A stretch of DNA of 64,000 nt from Lactiplantibacillus daoliensis (GCF_005405005.1 NZ_BJDH01000006.1:124001-188000); one strand, 5' to 3'. Shown: positions 43,421 to 52,668, counted from the stretch's first letter. Numbers and translations: made by a program. The notes: generated by a model not told the origin, from the sequence alone.

Positions 43421-43777
43421 ATGAAAAAGACGCGGATTATGTTATACGTGGAAGATGTGGATCAAGCGGTCAAATTTTGGCAGGATTATTTTGACGCTAA
43501 AATTGAAACGATCTCAAGTTTGCCAGATAATTTTAAAACCATTGTTTTGACAATCGGTCCAGGTATGGAATTAGCTTTTTTTGCCAAAGCCTTCATTGCG
43601 AAATATTCACCAGAAGTTATGGGCAATACGCCATCATTGATGTTTTTTAGTGACAATTTTGATGCCCTACATGCTACACTGCCGAATGTGGGAGAAATCG
43701 TTGATAATAACGGGACGTTAACGTTTAACTTCACAGATCCTGATGGTAATTATTTTGTCATCGCCCAAGATAAATAA
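43421..43777 (+). CDS. VOC-superfamily (glyoxalase/bleomycin-resistance fold) protein
   Basis: The 118-residue protein shows the two beta-alpha-beta-beta-beta halves of the VOC fold: RIMLYVEDVDQAVKFWQDYF at the start, and FNFTDPDGNYFVIAQ at the end, typical of glyoxalase-like proteins. Metal-ligand positions are not clearly all present (Glu in MELAFF is one), so an enzymatic role is uncertain. ATG 43421 follows a GGGG stretch. Confidence 0.8.
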   Translation: MKKTRIMLYVEDVDQAVKFWQDYFDAKIETISSLPDNFKTIVLTIGPGMELAFFAKAFIAKYSPEVMGNTPSLMFFSDNFDALHATLPNVGEIVDNNGTLTFNFTDPDGNYFVIAQDK

Positions 43778-43791
43778 GCCGGCTATTTGAA

Positions 43792-43824
43792 GAGAGACCC
43801 AATTAAAAGGGTGGCTCTTTTTTT
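43792..43824 (+). terminator. probable terminator of the VOC gene
   Basis: Imperfect stem GAGAGACCC/GGGTGGCTC followed by seven T residues. Confidence 0.5.
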
Positions 43825-43878
43825 GTGGGTGTGACAAACCCTTTCATATTAGGAATTAGAGCAGCCTTTTCAATATTA

Positions 43879-43928
43879 GTTAGTAATTTAGTTAGTTTTT
43901 GTTGTATTAATCTAACTATCGTGCTAAC
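43879..43928. promoter_or_regulatory. nested inverted repeats, candidate MarR operator
   Basis: GTTAG-N6-AGTTAG (43879-43895) is mirrored by CTAACT-N6-CTAAC (43912-43928), giving two nested symmetric half-site pairs just upstream of the MarR gene. Confidence 0.55.
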
Positions 43929-43960
43929 ATAATGACCATTAAAGTTACAGGAGGAAAAAC

Positions 43961-44491
43961 ATGTCAGATCAAAGTCTTGGATTATTTAATAGTTTTGGAC
44001 GCTTAATGCAGAACAGAGCTTTTTTAATGGCGGTGGCGCATCAGCATGATTTAGTTGGAATGGACGGGCATCACGGTAACGGTCGGGGACAATTTCGCTT
44101 ATTACAATTGTTAGCAGATTCACCAGCCGGATTGACGAACGCCGAAATCGCTGAGATTTTGGATATTCGTCCGAGTTCAGTTAGTGCGACGATTAATCGC
44201 TTAGAAGAAGTGGGATTAGTTGAGCGTGTCCCGAGTCAGACTGATAAACGGGTCGTCATCGTTCGTTTGAGCGAAAAAGGTCAGCAAATGGCTGAACATC
44301 GTGATCAAGGTGTGGCTGAGATGGCGGATAAGCTGTTTGGGTCGTTAACGGCGGATGAACAGGTCGATTTGCAACGGTTACTGGATAAATTAGCTAAAAG
44401 CACACCAGAATTAGATGTTCACGACTTCATGGGACATCATCGTGATCATGATTGGCCACAGCGACCGGGTTGGGGCCGTCGCTGGTTCTAA
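43961..44491 (+). CDS. MarR-family regulator of the adjacent ABC exporter
   Basis: The 176-residue protein has the MarR winged HTH (about 50-120: GLTNAEIAEILDIRPSSVSATINRLEEVGLVERVPSQTDKRVVIVRLSEKG read in sections), with the DKR wing motif. The C-terminus is rich in His, Asp and Arg (VHDFMGHHRDHDW), unusual and possibly metal- or ligand-responsive. ATG 43961 follows AGGAGG. It precedes a multidrug ABC exporter by 29 bases and likely represses the operon through the nested repeats upstream. Confidence 0.88.
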   Translation: MSDQSLGLFNSFGRLMQNRAFLMAVAHQHDLVGMDGHHGNGRGQFRLLQLLADSPAGLTNAEIAEILDIRPSSVSATINRLEEVGLVERVPSQTDKRVVIVRLSEKGQQMAEHRDQGVAEMADKLFGSLTADEQVDLQRLLDKLAKSTPELDVHDFMGHHRDHDWPQRPGWGRRWF

Positions 44492-44520
44492 ATTCAATAA
44501 GAGAAGAAGGCATTTGAGAG

Positions 44521-46287
44521 ATGGAACGAAGAATGGCAGCACCTCGGACCGAACAGCGGGCCACGGGAAAGTTTGATTTAAAAGGTTTCTTACATTTAAT
44601 TCGCCAGACGAAGCCACGTTATTGGCAACTCTGGTTAGGATTAGCTTTAGGTTTAGTCGCTACCGGCGCGCAATTAATGGTGCCAAAGTTTGCGCAAACA
44701 TTGATCAATGGCTTTAGTCATGGGATTAACCAGACTTTATTGGGCGGTGTGATTGGGTTATTTCTATTGAGCGCGGTAATTAGTGCCGCTTCTGGAACGT
44801 TGTTAGGTATTTTTGGTGAAAATGTTGTCGCTAATTTGCGGTCAACACTATGGCACAAGCTCGTGCGGTTGCGCGTCGCCTACTTTGATGATGTGAAGAC
44901 TGGTGAAATGACATCGCGATTAGTCAATGATTCGACGCAAGTCAAAGAATTACTGGCAAACTCATTTCCACAGATGGTGACGTCATTAATGCAACTCGTT
45001 GGTGCCATCGTGATCATGGCGCTGATGGATTGGAAAATGACCTTAGTGATGGTTATTGCAATTCCCGTTGTGTTATTGATCATGTTTCCAATTATGAAAG
45101 CTACTGGGAAGATTGGTCGGCAACGCCAAGACGCCTTGGCCGATTTTAATGGGACTGCTGATGAGACGCTGAGTGAAGTTCGCTTGGTCAAATCATCAAA
45201 TGCGGAAGACTTTGAAACTGAAACAGGTGCTACCAAAATTAAACGCCTCTATCAGATTGGGCTTAAAGAAGCTATCTATGATTCCGTTGCGGGACCAGTG
45301 ATGACTGCGAGCATGATGGCCTTATTTGTTGGGGTGTTAGTCTACGCCGCCGCTCGGGTTGCCAGTGGCACGATGACGATGGGGACATTAGTGTCATTTT
45401 TAATGTATCTCTTCCAAATTATTGGACCGGCCGGCACCTTAGGTCAATTCTTTACCACTTTAGCTAAAGCGAATGGGTCGACAGAACGATTACGTGATTT
45501 GCTGAATGAACCTGAAGAAGCATTAACTGCAGGCGTAAATCAATCAGTTGCTGATCAGACTTTAGCGATGCAACATGTGGACTTTGCTTACGCCGATGAT
45601 GATCAACCAGTTTTACGTGATGTCAATTTTGAAGCGAAGCCGAATACGGTCGTCGCTTTTGCCGGACCATCTGGCGGTGGGAAATCCACGATCTTTGGGT
45701 TACTGGAACGTTACTATCAACCAACGGGTGGTCAGGTGACGATTGGTGATCAAAATGTCGATGACTTGAATTTGACAGATTGGCGCTCACAAATTGGGTA
45801 CGTGAGTCAGGACTCGGCGATTATGGCCGGGACGATTCGGGACAATTTAACTTACGGATTAAAAACTACTTTTAGTGATGATGAATTGTGGCACGTTTTA
45901 AAATTAGCGTCTGCGGATCAATTCGTTCATGAGATGGCGGCTGGATTGGATACCCAGGTTGGTGAGCGTGGGGTAAAAGTCAGTGGTGGTCAACGACAAC
46001 GTTTGGCAATTGCGCGGGCGTTCTTACGTGATCCCAAGATTTTAATGTTAGATGAAGCGACCGCAAGCTTGGATTCTGAATCCGAGGCGATGGTCCAACA
46101 GGCACTGGGTGAATTGATGAAGGGCCGGACAACGTTAGTTATTGCGCATCGCCTGAGTACGATCGTGGATGCGGATAATATTTACTTTATCGAAAATGGA
46201 CATGTCAGTGGGCACGGCACACATCAAGAGTTGATGGCGAATACGCCGCTTTATCGGGACTACGTTAGGATTCAATTTAAAGACTAA
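44521..46287 (+). CDS. ABC-type multidrug exporter half-transporter (BmrA/LmrA type)
   Basis: The 588-residue protein has an N-terminal exporter membrane domain (about 30-330, six helices) and an ATPase domain with Walker A GPSGGGKST, Q-loop GYVSQDSAIM, signature VSGGQRQRLAIARAFL, Walker B ILMLDEATASLD and switch IAHRLST. It functions as a homodimer exporting amphipathic compounds. It is in an operon with the MarR regulator. The start is ATG 44521; ATG 44533 is an alternative. Its stop codon lies inside the left end of the repeat element that begins at 46284. Confidence 0.9.
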   Translation: MERRMAAPRTEQRATGKFDLKGFLHLIRQTKPRYWQLWLGLALGLVATGAQLMVPKFAQTLINGFSHGINQTLLGGVIGLFLLSAVISAASGTLLGIFGENVVANLRSTLWHKLVRLRVAYFDDVKTGEMTSRLVNDSTQVKELLANSFPQMVTSLMQLVGAIVIMALMDWKMTLVMVIAIPVVLLIMFPIMKATGKIGRQRQDALADFNGTADETLSEVRLVKSSNAEDFETETGATKIKRLYQIGLKEAIYDSVAGPVMTASMMALFVGVLVYAAARVASGTMTMGTLVSFLMYLFQIIGPAGTLGQFFTTLAKANGSTERLRDLLNEPEEALTAGVNQSVADQTLAMQHVDFAYADDDQPVLRDVNFEAKPNTVVAFAGPSGGGKSTIFGLLERYYQPTGGQVTIGDQNVDDLNLTDWRSQIGYVSQDSAIMAGTIRDNLTYGLKTTFSDDELWHVLKLASADQFVHEMAAGLDTQVGERGVKVSGGQRQRLAIARAFLRDPKILMLDEATASLDSESEAMVQQALGELMKGRTTLVIAHRLSTIVDADNIYFIENGHVSGHGTHQELMANTPLYRDYVRIQFKD

Positions 46288-46827
46288 AGGTTGCCGGCTT
46301 GTTCCACCACATCAATAATCAGGCGGTGAAAGCTAGTCGAATACTGCCGCTTCCGGTTGTTGCTGATAACATGCGGACGAGGGAACGGTTCAAGCCTTAG
46401 GAACGTCTTGACCCTCGCCTGGAAGTTTTGCAAAAACCACAAATCTCCCAGACCGTCCGTGGTGTAAGACCGGCAAAAGACGCCGGTCAAACGCCACCTG
46501 CACGTCCGATGCTATCAGTAACAACCTCCAGCTAATCAGTGGTTTTGAGAGGATAAATCAGTTATTTATGCTTAGCAGAGTCAGTCAAAAGCGGTGTGCG
46601 GTGTCGGTAAGATTAGTCGGCGTTCCTGGCTGACTAATCTTACGGGGCAATTCAAAGACGCGTTTTGGCGGCTTTGAATTGAAATGCCAGACCGTACTGT
46701 AGCTGGCGGCGTCCCCACAGCACGCCGATTTTGACTGACGGAGCGCTGAGTTTGGACAAGTCTACTTTAGACGTAACCATTACTGGTACTAGGATAGTTG
46801 TGGTGGTCTAAGACTTTCAACTTTGAG
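46284..46827. mobile_element. MITE-like structured element, copy B (544 bp)
   Basis: The left end is CTAAAGGTTG; the right end read inverted is CTCAAAGTTG. An exact 7-bp direct repeat TTAAAGA flanks it (46277-46283 and 46828-46834). Compared with copies A and C several stem positions change on both arms, for example CG/CG to CA/TG in GTCAGTCAAAAG/..TTTTGACTGAC, and CACTTC/GAAGTG to CAATTC/GAATTG. Its reading frames are broken by stops, so it is non-coding. It supplies the TAA of the upstream ABC gene, and the sequence past the right repeat would supply the same stop. Confidence 0.8.
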
Positions 46828-46915
46828 TTAAAGACTAAGAGCTTAAATTAATCGAAAAGGCGACCAACTTGGCCGCTTTTTTCGTATAATGGGACCAAGA
46901 AAGCGGGGTGGCTTG

Positions 46916-47878
46916 ATGGCAACCATTTTTGATATTGCGCACTTAGCCCAAACGTCTAAATCAACGGTTTCACGCGTGGTCAGCGGTAATGGCTATGTGA
47001 GTGCGGAAACCCGTAAGCGGATATTGGCCGCGATGACGGAACTCCACTATGTTCCGAGTCAAATTGCGCGTCAGATGCGGTCGCAACGGACACAGACGAT
47101 TGGTTTTTTGATGAGTGGCTATACACCTGTAGCGGGGGATTATGTGAATTATTTTTCCAAGATTGCGCAAACTTACCAGTATCGCGTTAATATTTATCAG
47201 ACGCCCACAGCAGCTGATGAACTCAATGCATTGAATCAGTTAATGACCCATGAATGGGATGCAGCTTTTATCTTAACGCGTCGAAATTCATGGGAAAAGC
47301 TTGTCCCATATGCGCAGTTTGGCCCATTAGCAACCTGGCAACGGCTGGATTCGGACCAAATCTACTCGTCGTATGTGGATCATTATCCACTATATCAAAA
47401 AATTTTAGCGTACTTGGCAGCACAAGGTATCACAGAAATTGGACACGTCTTCAATTCGGCAACGGCGGTAAATACGCAGGCCCGTTTGCGGGCGATTAAA
47501 GTTTTTCAACTGAATCATCCGACTATTGACCAGCGCTGGCAACTCTTTTATCCAACCCAGGAACATGCTGGGGCGGATGCTGCGGAGAAATGGTTGGCAT
47601 TGCCACACCCCCCAAGAGCGGTTGTCGTTTATGCCGATTATGTGGCGGCTGAATTTATGGCGACATTACGTGCACATGGCAAATCGGTGCCAGCGGATTG
47701 TCGCGTATTTGGGTTTGATAACAGTGAGTTTGGCCGCTTGATGGATTTGACAACGGTGGATGCTCAGTTAAAGGTTCAGGCGGAAAATGCTTTTCGTTAC
47801 CTTTATAATCAAAGTCATCAGGCTAATTTAGCTTTTGAAAAATTACACCCCCGCCTTGTCTTTCGTTCGACTTGTTAA
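46916..47878 (+). CDS. LacI-family regulator of the adjacent GH4 gene
   Basis: The 320-residue protein has the LacI N-terminal HTH and hinge (TIFDIAHLAQTSKSTVSRVV, GNGYVSAETRKRI, LHYVPSQIARQMRS) and a periplasmic-binding-like effector domain ending VDAQLKVQAENAF. ATG 46916 follows CGGGGTGG. The GH4 gene follows on the same strand and the region between them has a palindromic site inside a promoter. The effector is probably a phosphorylated beta-glucoside or related sugar. Confidence 0.88.
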   Translation: MATIFDIAHLAQTSKSTVSRVVSGNGYVSAETRKRILAAMTELHYVPSQIARQMRSQRTQTIGFLMSGYTPVAGDYVNYFSKIAQTYQYRVNIYQTPTAADELNALNQLMTHEWDAAFILTRRNSWEKLVPYAQFGPLATWQRLDSDQIYSSYVDHYPLYQKILAYLAAQGITEIGHVFNSATAVNTQARLRAIKVFQLNHPTIDQRWQLFYPTQEHAGADAAEKWLALPHPPRAVVVYADYVAAEFMATLRAHGKSVPADCRVFGFDNSEFGRLMDLTTVDAQLKVQAENAFRYLYNQSHQANLAFEKLHPRLVFRSTC

Positions 47879-47895
47879 AAATGGCTGGTTCTTGC

Positions 47896-47926
47896 TTGAC
47901 ATGGGAACATTCCCACAGACTATCCT
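47896..47926 (+). promoter_or_regulatory. promoter with embedded LacI-type operator
   Basis: TTGACA (47896-47901) and TATCCT (47921-47926) with a 19-base spacer that contains the perfect palindrome TGGGAACATTCCCA (47902-47915). Binding would block RNA polymerase at the GH4 gene. Confidence 0.65.
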
Positions 47927-47966
47927 ACAGTTAGTAAAAAATACTCAACTAATGGAGGTCAGTAAT

Positions 47967-49364
47967 ATGTCACGGAATGCTTTGAAGTTAGTCACAATTG
48001 GTGGTGGTTCCAGCTATACGCCAGAATTAATTGAAGGTTACATTAAGCGGCAAGCGCAATTGCCAATTAAGGAAATTTGGCTAGTCGATGTGGAAGCTGG
48101 ATTAGAAAAGTTAAACATTGTTGGGGCGATGGCTAAACGAATGGTCAAAACGGCCGGCTTAGATTGGGAAGTGCATTTAACCTTAGATCGGCGCACCGCA
48201 CTGAAAGACGCTGACTTTGTTTCAACGCAATTCCGGGTCGGATTGTTGCCAGCTCGAATTAAAGATGAACGGATTCCTAATTACTATGGGATGATTGGAC
48301 AGGAAACCAATGGTGCGGGTGGCATTTTTAAGGCCTTTCGAACCGTGCCGGTCATTTTGGACATCGTTAAAGATATGCAAGAACTGTGTCCGGATGCTTG
48401 GCTGATTAACTTTACGAATCCGAGTGGCATGATTACGGAAGCCATTAAAACATATGGTCACTGGGACAAGGTCATCGGGCTTTGCAATGTACCTGTGATG
48501 GCAATGTCGAGTGAACCAGAATTAATTCACAAAACATTAGATGAATTAACGTATAAATTTGCCGGCCTTGATCATTTTCATTGGCACCGCGTCTGGGATA
48601 ACACTGGCCAAGAAGTGACAATGCAAATTGTTGATAAACTTTTTGGTGATGAAGATGCAGGGTTGCCGACTAATATTTTCGATGTGCCATTTTTTAAAGA
48701 TCAACTCGAAAATATGCGGATGATTCCATGTGGCTACCATCGCTATTATTACCGGCAAGAAGAGATGTTGGCACATGGCCTGGCCGAATATCGGGATAAC
48801 GCGACCCGTGCACAGCAGGTGACGAAGATTGAAACTGAATTATTCGAGCTGTATAAAGATCCTAATTTGGATTATAAGCCGAAACAGTTGGCTGAACGCG
48901 GTGGGGCCCATTACTCGGATGCGGCGTGCGAAGCGATGGCATCGATTTATCAAGATAAGAAGACTCATATGGTTGTTTCTACCTTAAATCAGGGTGCGGT
49001 TCCTGATTTGCCAAGTGATCACGTCTTTGAAGTCTCTGCCCAAATTGGTGCCGCGGGGGCAGTGCCGATGGCATTTGGTCATTTCCAACCAGCTGAACGG
49101 GGCTGGTTACAGTTAATGAAAAATATGGAATTGGTGATTGTTGAAGCTGCGGCGACTGGCAATTACGGGTTGGCCTTACAAGCGTTCACCATGAATCCGT
49201 TAATTCCAGCCGGTGCCACTGCTAAGCGAGTCCTAGATGAAATGCTGGTTGCGCATCGAAATTATTTACCACAATTTACGGACAAAATTACTGAGCTACT
49301 GGCTGCTGGCGTGACGGTTCAAGATAAGGTTGCTGCTGAATTGACTGAACTGGTCCCGGTATAG
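47967..49364 (+). CDS. 6-phospho-beta-glucosidase-like enzyme, GH4
   Basis: The 465-residue cytoplasmic protein is a GH4 glycosidase: NAD-binding start LKLVTIGGGSSYTPELIEG, TQFRVGLLPARIKDE, GQETNGAGGIFKAFRTVP, NFTNPSG, the metal-ligand Cys in GLCNVPV and the Asp-His-Phe-His-Trp segment. GH4 enzymes use NAD and a divalent metal to cleave 6-phospho-glycosides delivered by PTS uptake. The closest class is LicH/CelF-like 6-phospho-beta-glucosidase. ATG 47967 follows TGGAGG. No PTS genes are adjacent, so the substrate may enter through a permease elsewhere. Confidence 0.87.
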   Translation: MSRNALKLVTIGGGSSYTPELIEGYIKRQAQLPIKEIWLVDVEAGLEKLNIVGAMAKRMVKTAGLDWEVHLTLDRRTALKDADFVSTQFRVGLLPARIKDERIPNYYGMIGQETNGAGGIFKAFRTVPVILDIVKDMQELCPDAWLINFTNPSGMITEAIKTYGHWDKVIGLCNVPVMAMSSEPELIHKTLDELTYKFAGLDHFHWHRVWDNTGQEVTMQIVDKLFGDEDAGLPTNIFDVPFFKDQLENMRMIPCGYHRYYYRQEEMLAHGLAEYRDNATRAQQVTKIETELFELYKDPNLDYKPKQLAERGGAHYSDAACEAMASIYQDKKTHMVVSTLNQGAVPDLPSDHVFEVSAQIGAAGAVPMAFGHFQPAERGWLQLMKNMELVIVEAAATGNYGLALQAFTMNPLIPAGATAKRVLDEMLVAHRNYLPQFTDKITELLAAGVTVQDKVAAELTELVPV

Positions 49365-49449
49365 CGTTAGTGACAAACCGATTAGTCGCATTTTGAGCCT
49401 GACAATTATAAAATTAACTTACAATTCTTAATTGTGAGGCGGCAATAAA

Positions 49450-49752
49450 ATGGTCATGCGAGATTTAACGATTGGCACCAAGGTTGGTTTAGAGCTGCTG
49501 ACTAATAAATGGCACGCTTTGACGCTCTGTAATTTAACAGCCACACCGGTGGATTTTATGGTCCTTCGTAATCGGGTCCGTGGCATTTCAACCCTCAAGT
49601 TACTCACGGTGTTAGCGAAGTTGGAACAGCTGGGTTTAGTCGTTTCGACGCCAGACTATGCCTATGGACTGACGAGCGAAGGGGTTATTTTAAAGCGAGA
49701 TTTAGCTCATTTAGAAGCCTGGGGCAACCGGGTGATTACCGAAATGGCTTAA
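49450..49752 (+). CDS. HxlR-like winged-helix regulator
   Basis: The 100-residue protein matches the HxlR wHTH layout: LLTNKWHALTLCNLTATPVDFMVLRNRVRGISTLKLLTVLAKLEQLGLV is a single continuous HTH region (about 16-65), followed by a wing and YGLTSEGVIL. It lacks the conserved N-terminal redox Cys of HypR/YodB-type members but has Cys27. The target is not clear; the GH4 gene ends 85 bases upstream. ATG 49450 follows GAGGCGG. Confidence 0.75.
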   Translation: MVMRDLTIGTKVGLELLTNKWHALTLCNLTATPVDFMVLRNRVRGISTLKLLTVLAKLEQLGLVVSTPDYAYGLTSEGVILKRDLAHLEAWGNRVITEMA

Positions 49753-49755
49753 GCC

Positions 49756-49801
49756 AAAAAAGACTCAGCTTGATTTCACATTCAATCAAGCTGAGTCTTT
49801 T
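49756..49801. terminator. bidirectional terminator
   Basis: Perfect 14-bp arms AGACTCAGCTTGAT/ATCAAGCTGAGTCT with A- and T-runs outside, between convergent genes. Confidence 0.9.
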
Positions 49802-49806
49802 GTCAT

Positions 49807-50505
49807 TTATTTAGCATATTTGGTCAAGACTGGTCCGACTGTTGCAACGTATTCACGGTCGCCTAAGTTGTTAGGATGTAGGTTGTCGTCTGCAAACCAA
49901 TTATCGTTATCTTGACTGACGTAGAGCCAATCAACGAGGTGCACATTGGGATATTTCTTTGCGGCCGTGGCAATTAGGCGGTTGTTGCTATCTTGCCAAG
50001 CCTTATTGGGGACTCGCGTATTGACCCAGAAGATCTCGTGGTCAGCCCCGATTTGGTCAATGATCCCATCAATAGTTGCGGCATCAGTTGGGCCATTGGT
50101 GCCTAAATTGATTAAGACATTTTTGGCCATGGCATGATCCGCCTGCAACTGGGTAATGATGGCGGGCGCCGCCGAGACTTGGCGACCAATCTTGGCATTC
50201 ACGTTAAAACTGCCAATGACTTCTTTTAAATTACTGGTCGTCCGAACCATGATGGAATCGCCAATACCAGTGACTTTTAGTTGTTTTAGTGTGTTGATTT
50301 GGGTGGTAGATAGTTGATATTTCTCACCAAGTTTAGAATTGGCAACGGTCCGGCGATCGTCCTTAGTCTGCGTGTGACCAGTCATAAAGTTTCCAATGGT
50401 GATGACGCGTTGTTTGATGGCTGGTGTTGGGATGATTAAGGCGCCACCGATAAAGATTACTGCGAAAATACCGACTAACCAATAAATTAATTTTTGATGT
50501 TTCAT
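49807..50505 (-). CDS. membrane-anchored SGNH-fold hydrolase-like protein
   Basis: The 232-residue protein has one N-terminal helix (LIYWLVGIFAVIFIGGALII) and an extracellular SGNH domain: GIGDSIMVRT (block I), INLGTNGP (block III) and DDNLHPN (block V, Asp and His). It resembles the detached C-terminal domain of OatA-type acetyltransferases, such as the gene at 25807, without their membrane acyltransferase half. A role as wall-polymer acetylesterase or acetyl acceptor is plausible. ATG 50505 follows AAGGAG. Confidence 0.8.
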   Translation of the reverse strand: MKHQKLIYWLVGIFAVIFIGGALIIPTPAIKQRVITIGNFMTGHTQTKDDRRTVANSKLGEKYQLSTTQINTLKQLKVTGIGDSIMVRTTSNLKEVIGSFNVNAKIGRQVSAAPAIITQLQADHAMAKNVLINLGTNGPTDAATIDGIIDQIGADHEIFWVNTRVPNKAWQDSNNRLIATAAKKYPNVHLVDWLYVSQDNDNWFADDNLHPNNLGDREYVATVGPVLTKYAK

Positions 50506-50606
50506 TTATTTTCTCCTTATTAGACGTTCTTAGATTAGCTTAGTCATGGAGAACTGTCAATTCCGCTTGATGACGTATTTGATAGCGGTTACTTTATGCT
50601 TGCTAT

Positions 50607-51152
50607 CTAAAGGTTGCCGGTATGCGCCACTACGTCAATAATTAGGCGGTGAAGATTGGCCGATTACTGCTGCTTTCGGTTGCTGCCGATAGCATGCGGA
50701 CGAGGAATCGGTTCAAGCCTCAGAAACGTCTTGAACCTCGCCCGGAAGCTTTGCAAAAAACCGCAAATCTCCCAGATCGTCCGTGGTGTAAGGCCGGCAA
50801 GAAACGCCGGTCAAACACCACCTGCACGTCCGATACTATCAGCAACAACCTCCAGCTAAGTTAGTGGTTTTGAGGGGATAAATCAGTTAATTACGTTTAG
50901 CAGAGTCAGTCGAAAGCGGTGTGCAGTGTCGGCAAGATTGGTCGGCGTTTTTAGCTGACTGATCTTGCGGGGCACTTCAAAGACGTGGTTTTCCGGCTTT
51001 GAAGTGAGGCGACAGACCGTCCTTTGGCTGGCGCCGTCCCCCACAGCACACCGCTTTCGACTGACGGAGCGCTGAGTTTGGGCAAGGCTACTTTAGATGT
51101 GACGGTTACTGGGACTGTGATATTTGTGATGTTTTTGAGTCTACCCCTTGGA
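50607..51152. mobile_element. MITE-like structured element, copy C (about 546 bp)
   Basis: The left end is CTAAAGGTTGCC, and internal sequence is nearly the same as copy A, including the 20-bp stem GTCAGTCGAAAGCGGTGTGC. The right end is altered: GAGTCT is followed by ACCCCTTGG in place of TTCAACCTTTAG, and no target duplication is visible. It fills the divergent promoter region between the SGNH and EamA genes. Confidence 0.75.
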
Positions 51153-51206
51153 AAGCAAGCAGTGTCTTGTTAGACTGAATTCAAAGCAAGTCAGAGGGGT
51201 GGTCAC

Positions 51207-52109
51207 GTGCAAAAAAAGACAGTCGGGTTGATCCTAGCAAGTGTGGGACCATTTTTATGGGGGAGTTCAGGGACAGTTGCCCAACATCTATTCAATACCA
51301 CGGCAATTTCACCGATGTGGTTAGTTTCGATTCGGATGCTTGTTTCTGGGGTATTGTTAATTTTATACGGTCTGAGTCGGCGCACACCTGTGTTTGAAGT
51401 CTTTCATCATCCACGCGCCGCAGTTAAATTGGTGGCGTTCAGTCTGTTGGGGATGGCATCGGTACAGTTGACTTATTTTATGGCTATTAGCACCGGTAAC
51501 GCAGCCACGGCAGCGATTCTACAATTCTTGTCACCAGTTATCATTATTATTTTTTTAGCATTGGTGAATTGGGCGTGGCCAAGTAAAATTGATGTTATTT
51601 CGGTGATTTCAGCGATTTTGGGGACGATTTTAATCGTCACTGAAGGTCACTTGAATTCGTTAGCATTACCATTAGCGGCACTGATTTGGGGCTTATTAGC
51701 CGCAGTTGGTGCGGCCGTTTACACCTTAATGCCCCAAACGTTACTGAAAACCTATGGTTCAATCGCGATCGTAGGTTGGTCGATGTTGATTGGTGGGGTG
51801 ATTGTATCCGTCGCAACGCAAGCTTGGCGGCATATGCCAACATTGTCACCGGTGGCTTGGTTTGAAGTCGCCTTTGTCGTGATTTTTGGCACGATGTTGG
51901 CCTATTTATTCTTCCTACAAAGTTTGGAAGCAATTATGCCCACCACTGCCAGCGTGTTAGGGGCGATTGAACCCTTGGCGGCTACCATTTTAAGTGTACT
52001 GTTTTTAAATGTCAGTTTTAATTTTTATGGTATCTTAGGGGCCGTCATGATTGTCGGCGTGACGATGTTACAGTTCATGGCCGCCAAGCAGGCTGGTTTC
52101 AGTGATTAA
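51207..52109 (+). CDS. EamA-family (DMT) transporter
   Basis: The 300-residue, ten-helix protein is a duplicated EamA permease: [16 protein letters not shown] in helix 1, [25 protein letters not shown] in the first repeat and [28 protein letters not shown] in the second. Substrates of such proteins range from amino acids to metabolites. GTG 51207 follows AGAGGGG. It ends 28 bases before the ArsC-type gene and is likely co-transcribed with it. Confidence 0.88.
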   Translation: MQKKTVGLILASVGPFLWGSSGTVAQHLFNTTAISPMWLVSIRMLVSGVLLILYGLSRRTPVFEVFHHPRAAVKLVAFSLLGMASVQLTYFMAISTGNAATAAILQFLSPVIIIIFLALVNWAWPSKIDVISVISAILGTILIVTEGHLNSLALPLAALIWGLLAAVGAAVYTLMPQTLLKTYGSIAIVGWSMLIGGVIVSVATQAWRHMPTLSPVAWFEVAFVVIFGTMLAYLFFLQSLEAIMPTTASVLGAIEPLAATILSVLFLNVSFNFYGILGAVMIVGVTMLQFMAAKQAGFSD

Positions 52110-52137
52110 CTCAAATAAAATAAATGAGGAAAAACAG

Positions 52138-52548
52138 ATGACCCAACTTTATTTTTTATGTACGGGTAACTCTTGTCGCAGTCAGATGGCGGAAGGATTT
52201 GCTAAACAATTATTACCACAGGCTTGGACGATTCAATCCGCGGGCGTCGAAAGGCACGGTCTGAATCCACGGGCAGTTGAAGTGATGGCCGAGGTGGGAA
52301 TTGATATTTCACAGCAACAATCAAAATTAATTGATCCGACTTACCTCAAGCAATGTGATTTGATTGTGACGCTTTGTGGGGATGCTCGTGATCGTTGTCC
52401 GGTAACGCCACCCAGCGTGAAAAAGTTGCACTGGCCGTTACCTGATCCTGCACAAGCAAACGGGACACCGGCGGAACAGTTGGCCGTCTTTCGACAAGTG
52501 CGTGACGAAATTAAAACAAAAGTGCAATCTTTGGTTGTGCGCGATTAA
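52138..52548 (+). CDS. arsC: thioredoxin-coupled arsenate reductase (LMW-PTP fold)
   Basis: The 136-residue protein begins with the phosphatase-like loop CTGNSCRS (nucleophile Cys8). It also has the redox pair Cys80 and Cys87 in [11 protein letters not shown]. This three-cysteine arrangement matches S. aureus pI258 ArsC (Cys10, Cys82, Cys89). It reduces arsenate to arsenite with thioredoxin. No arsenite pump (ArsB) or ArsR is visible here; the upstream EamA transporter is not a known arsenite exporter. ATG 52138 follows TGAGGA. Confidence 0.9.
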   Translation: MTQLYFLCTGNSCRSQMAEGFAKQLLPQAWTIQSAGVERHGLNPRAVEVMAEVGIDISQQQSKLIDPTYLKQCDLIVTLCGDARDRCPVTPPSVKKLHWPLPDPAQANGTPAEQLAVFRQVRDEIKTKVQSLVVRD

Positions 52549-52668
52549 AGTTGTATTAATGGTAAAAATAAAGTAAATCTTTCTCTAACGATTTGTGGTC
52601 GACCTATTGAATTCAGGGTTGACCGTAGCGTATACTTTTCATGAGAATACGCTATGGAGGAGATCAGA

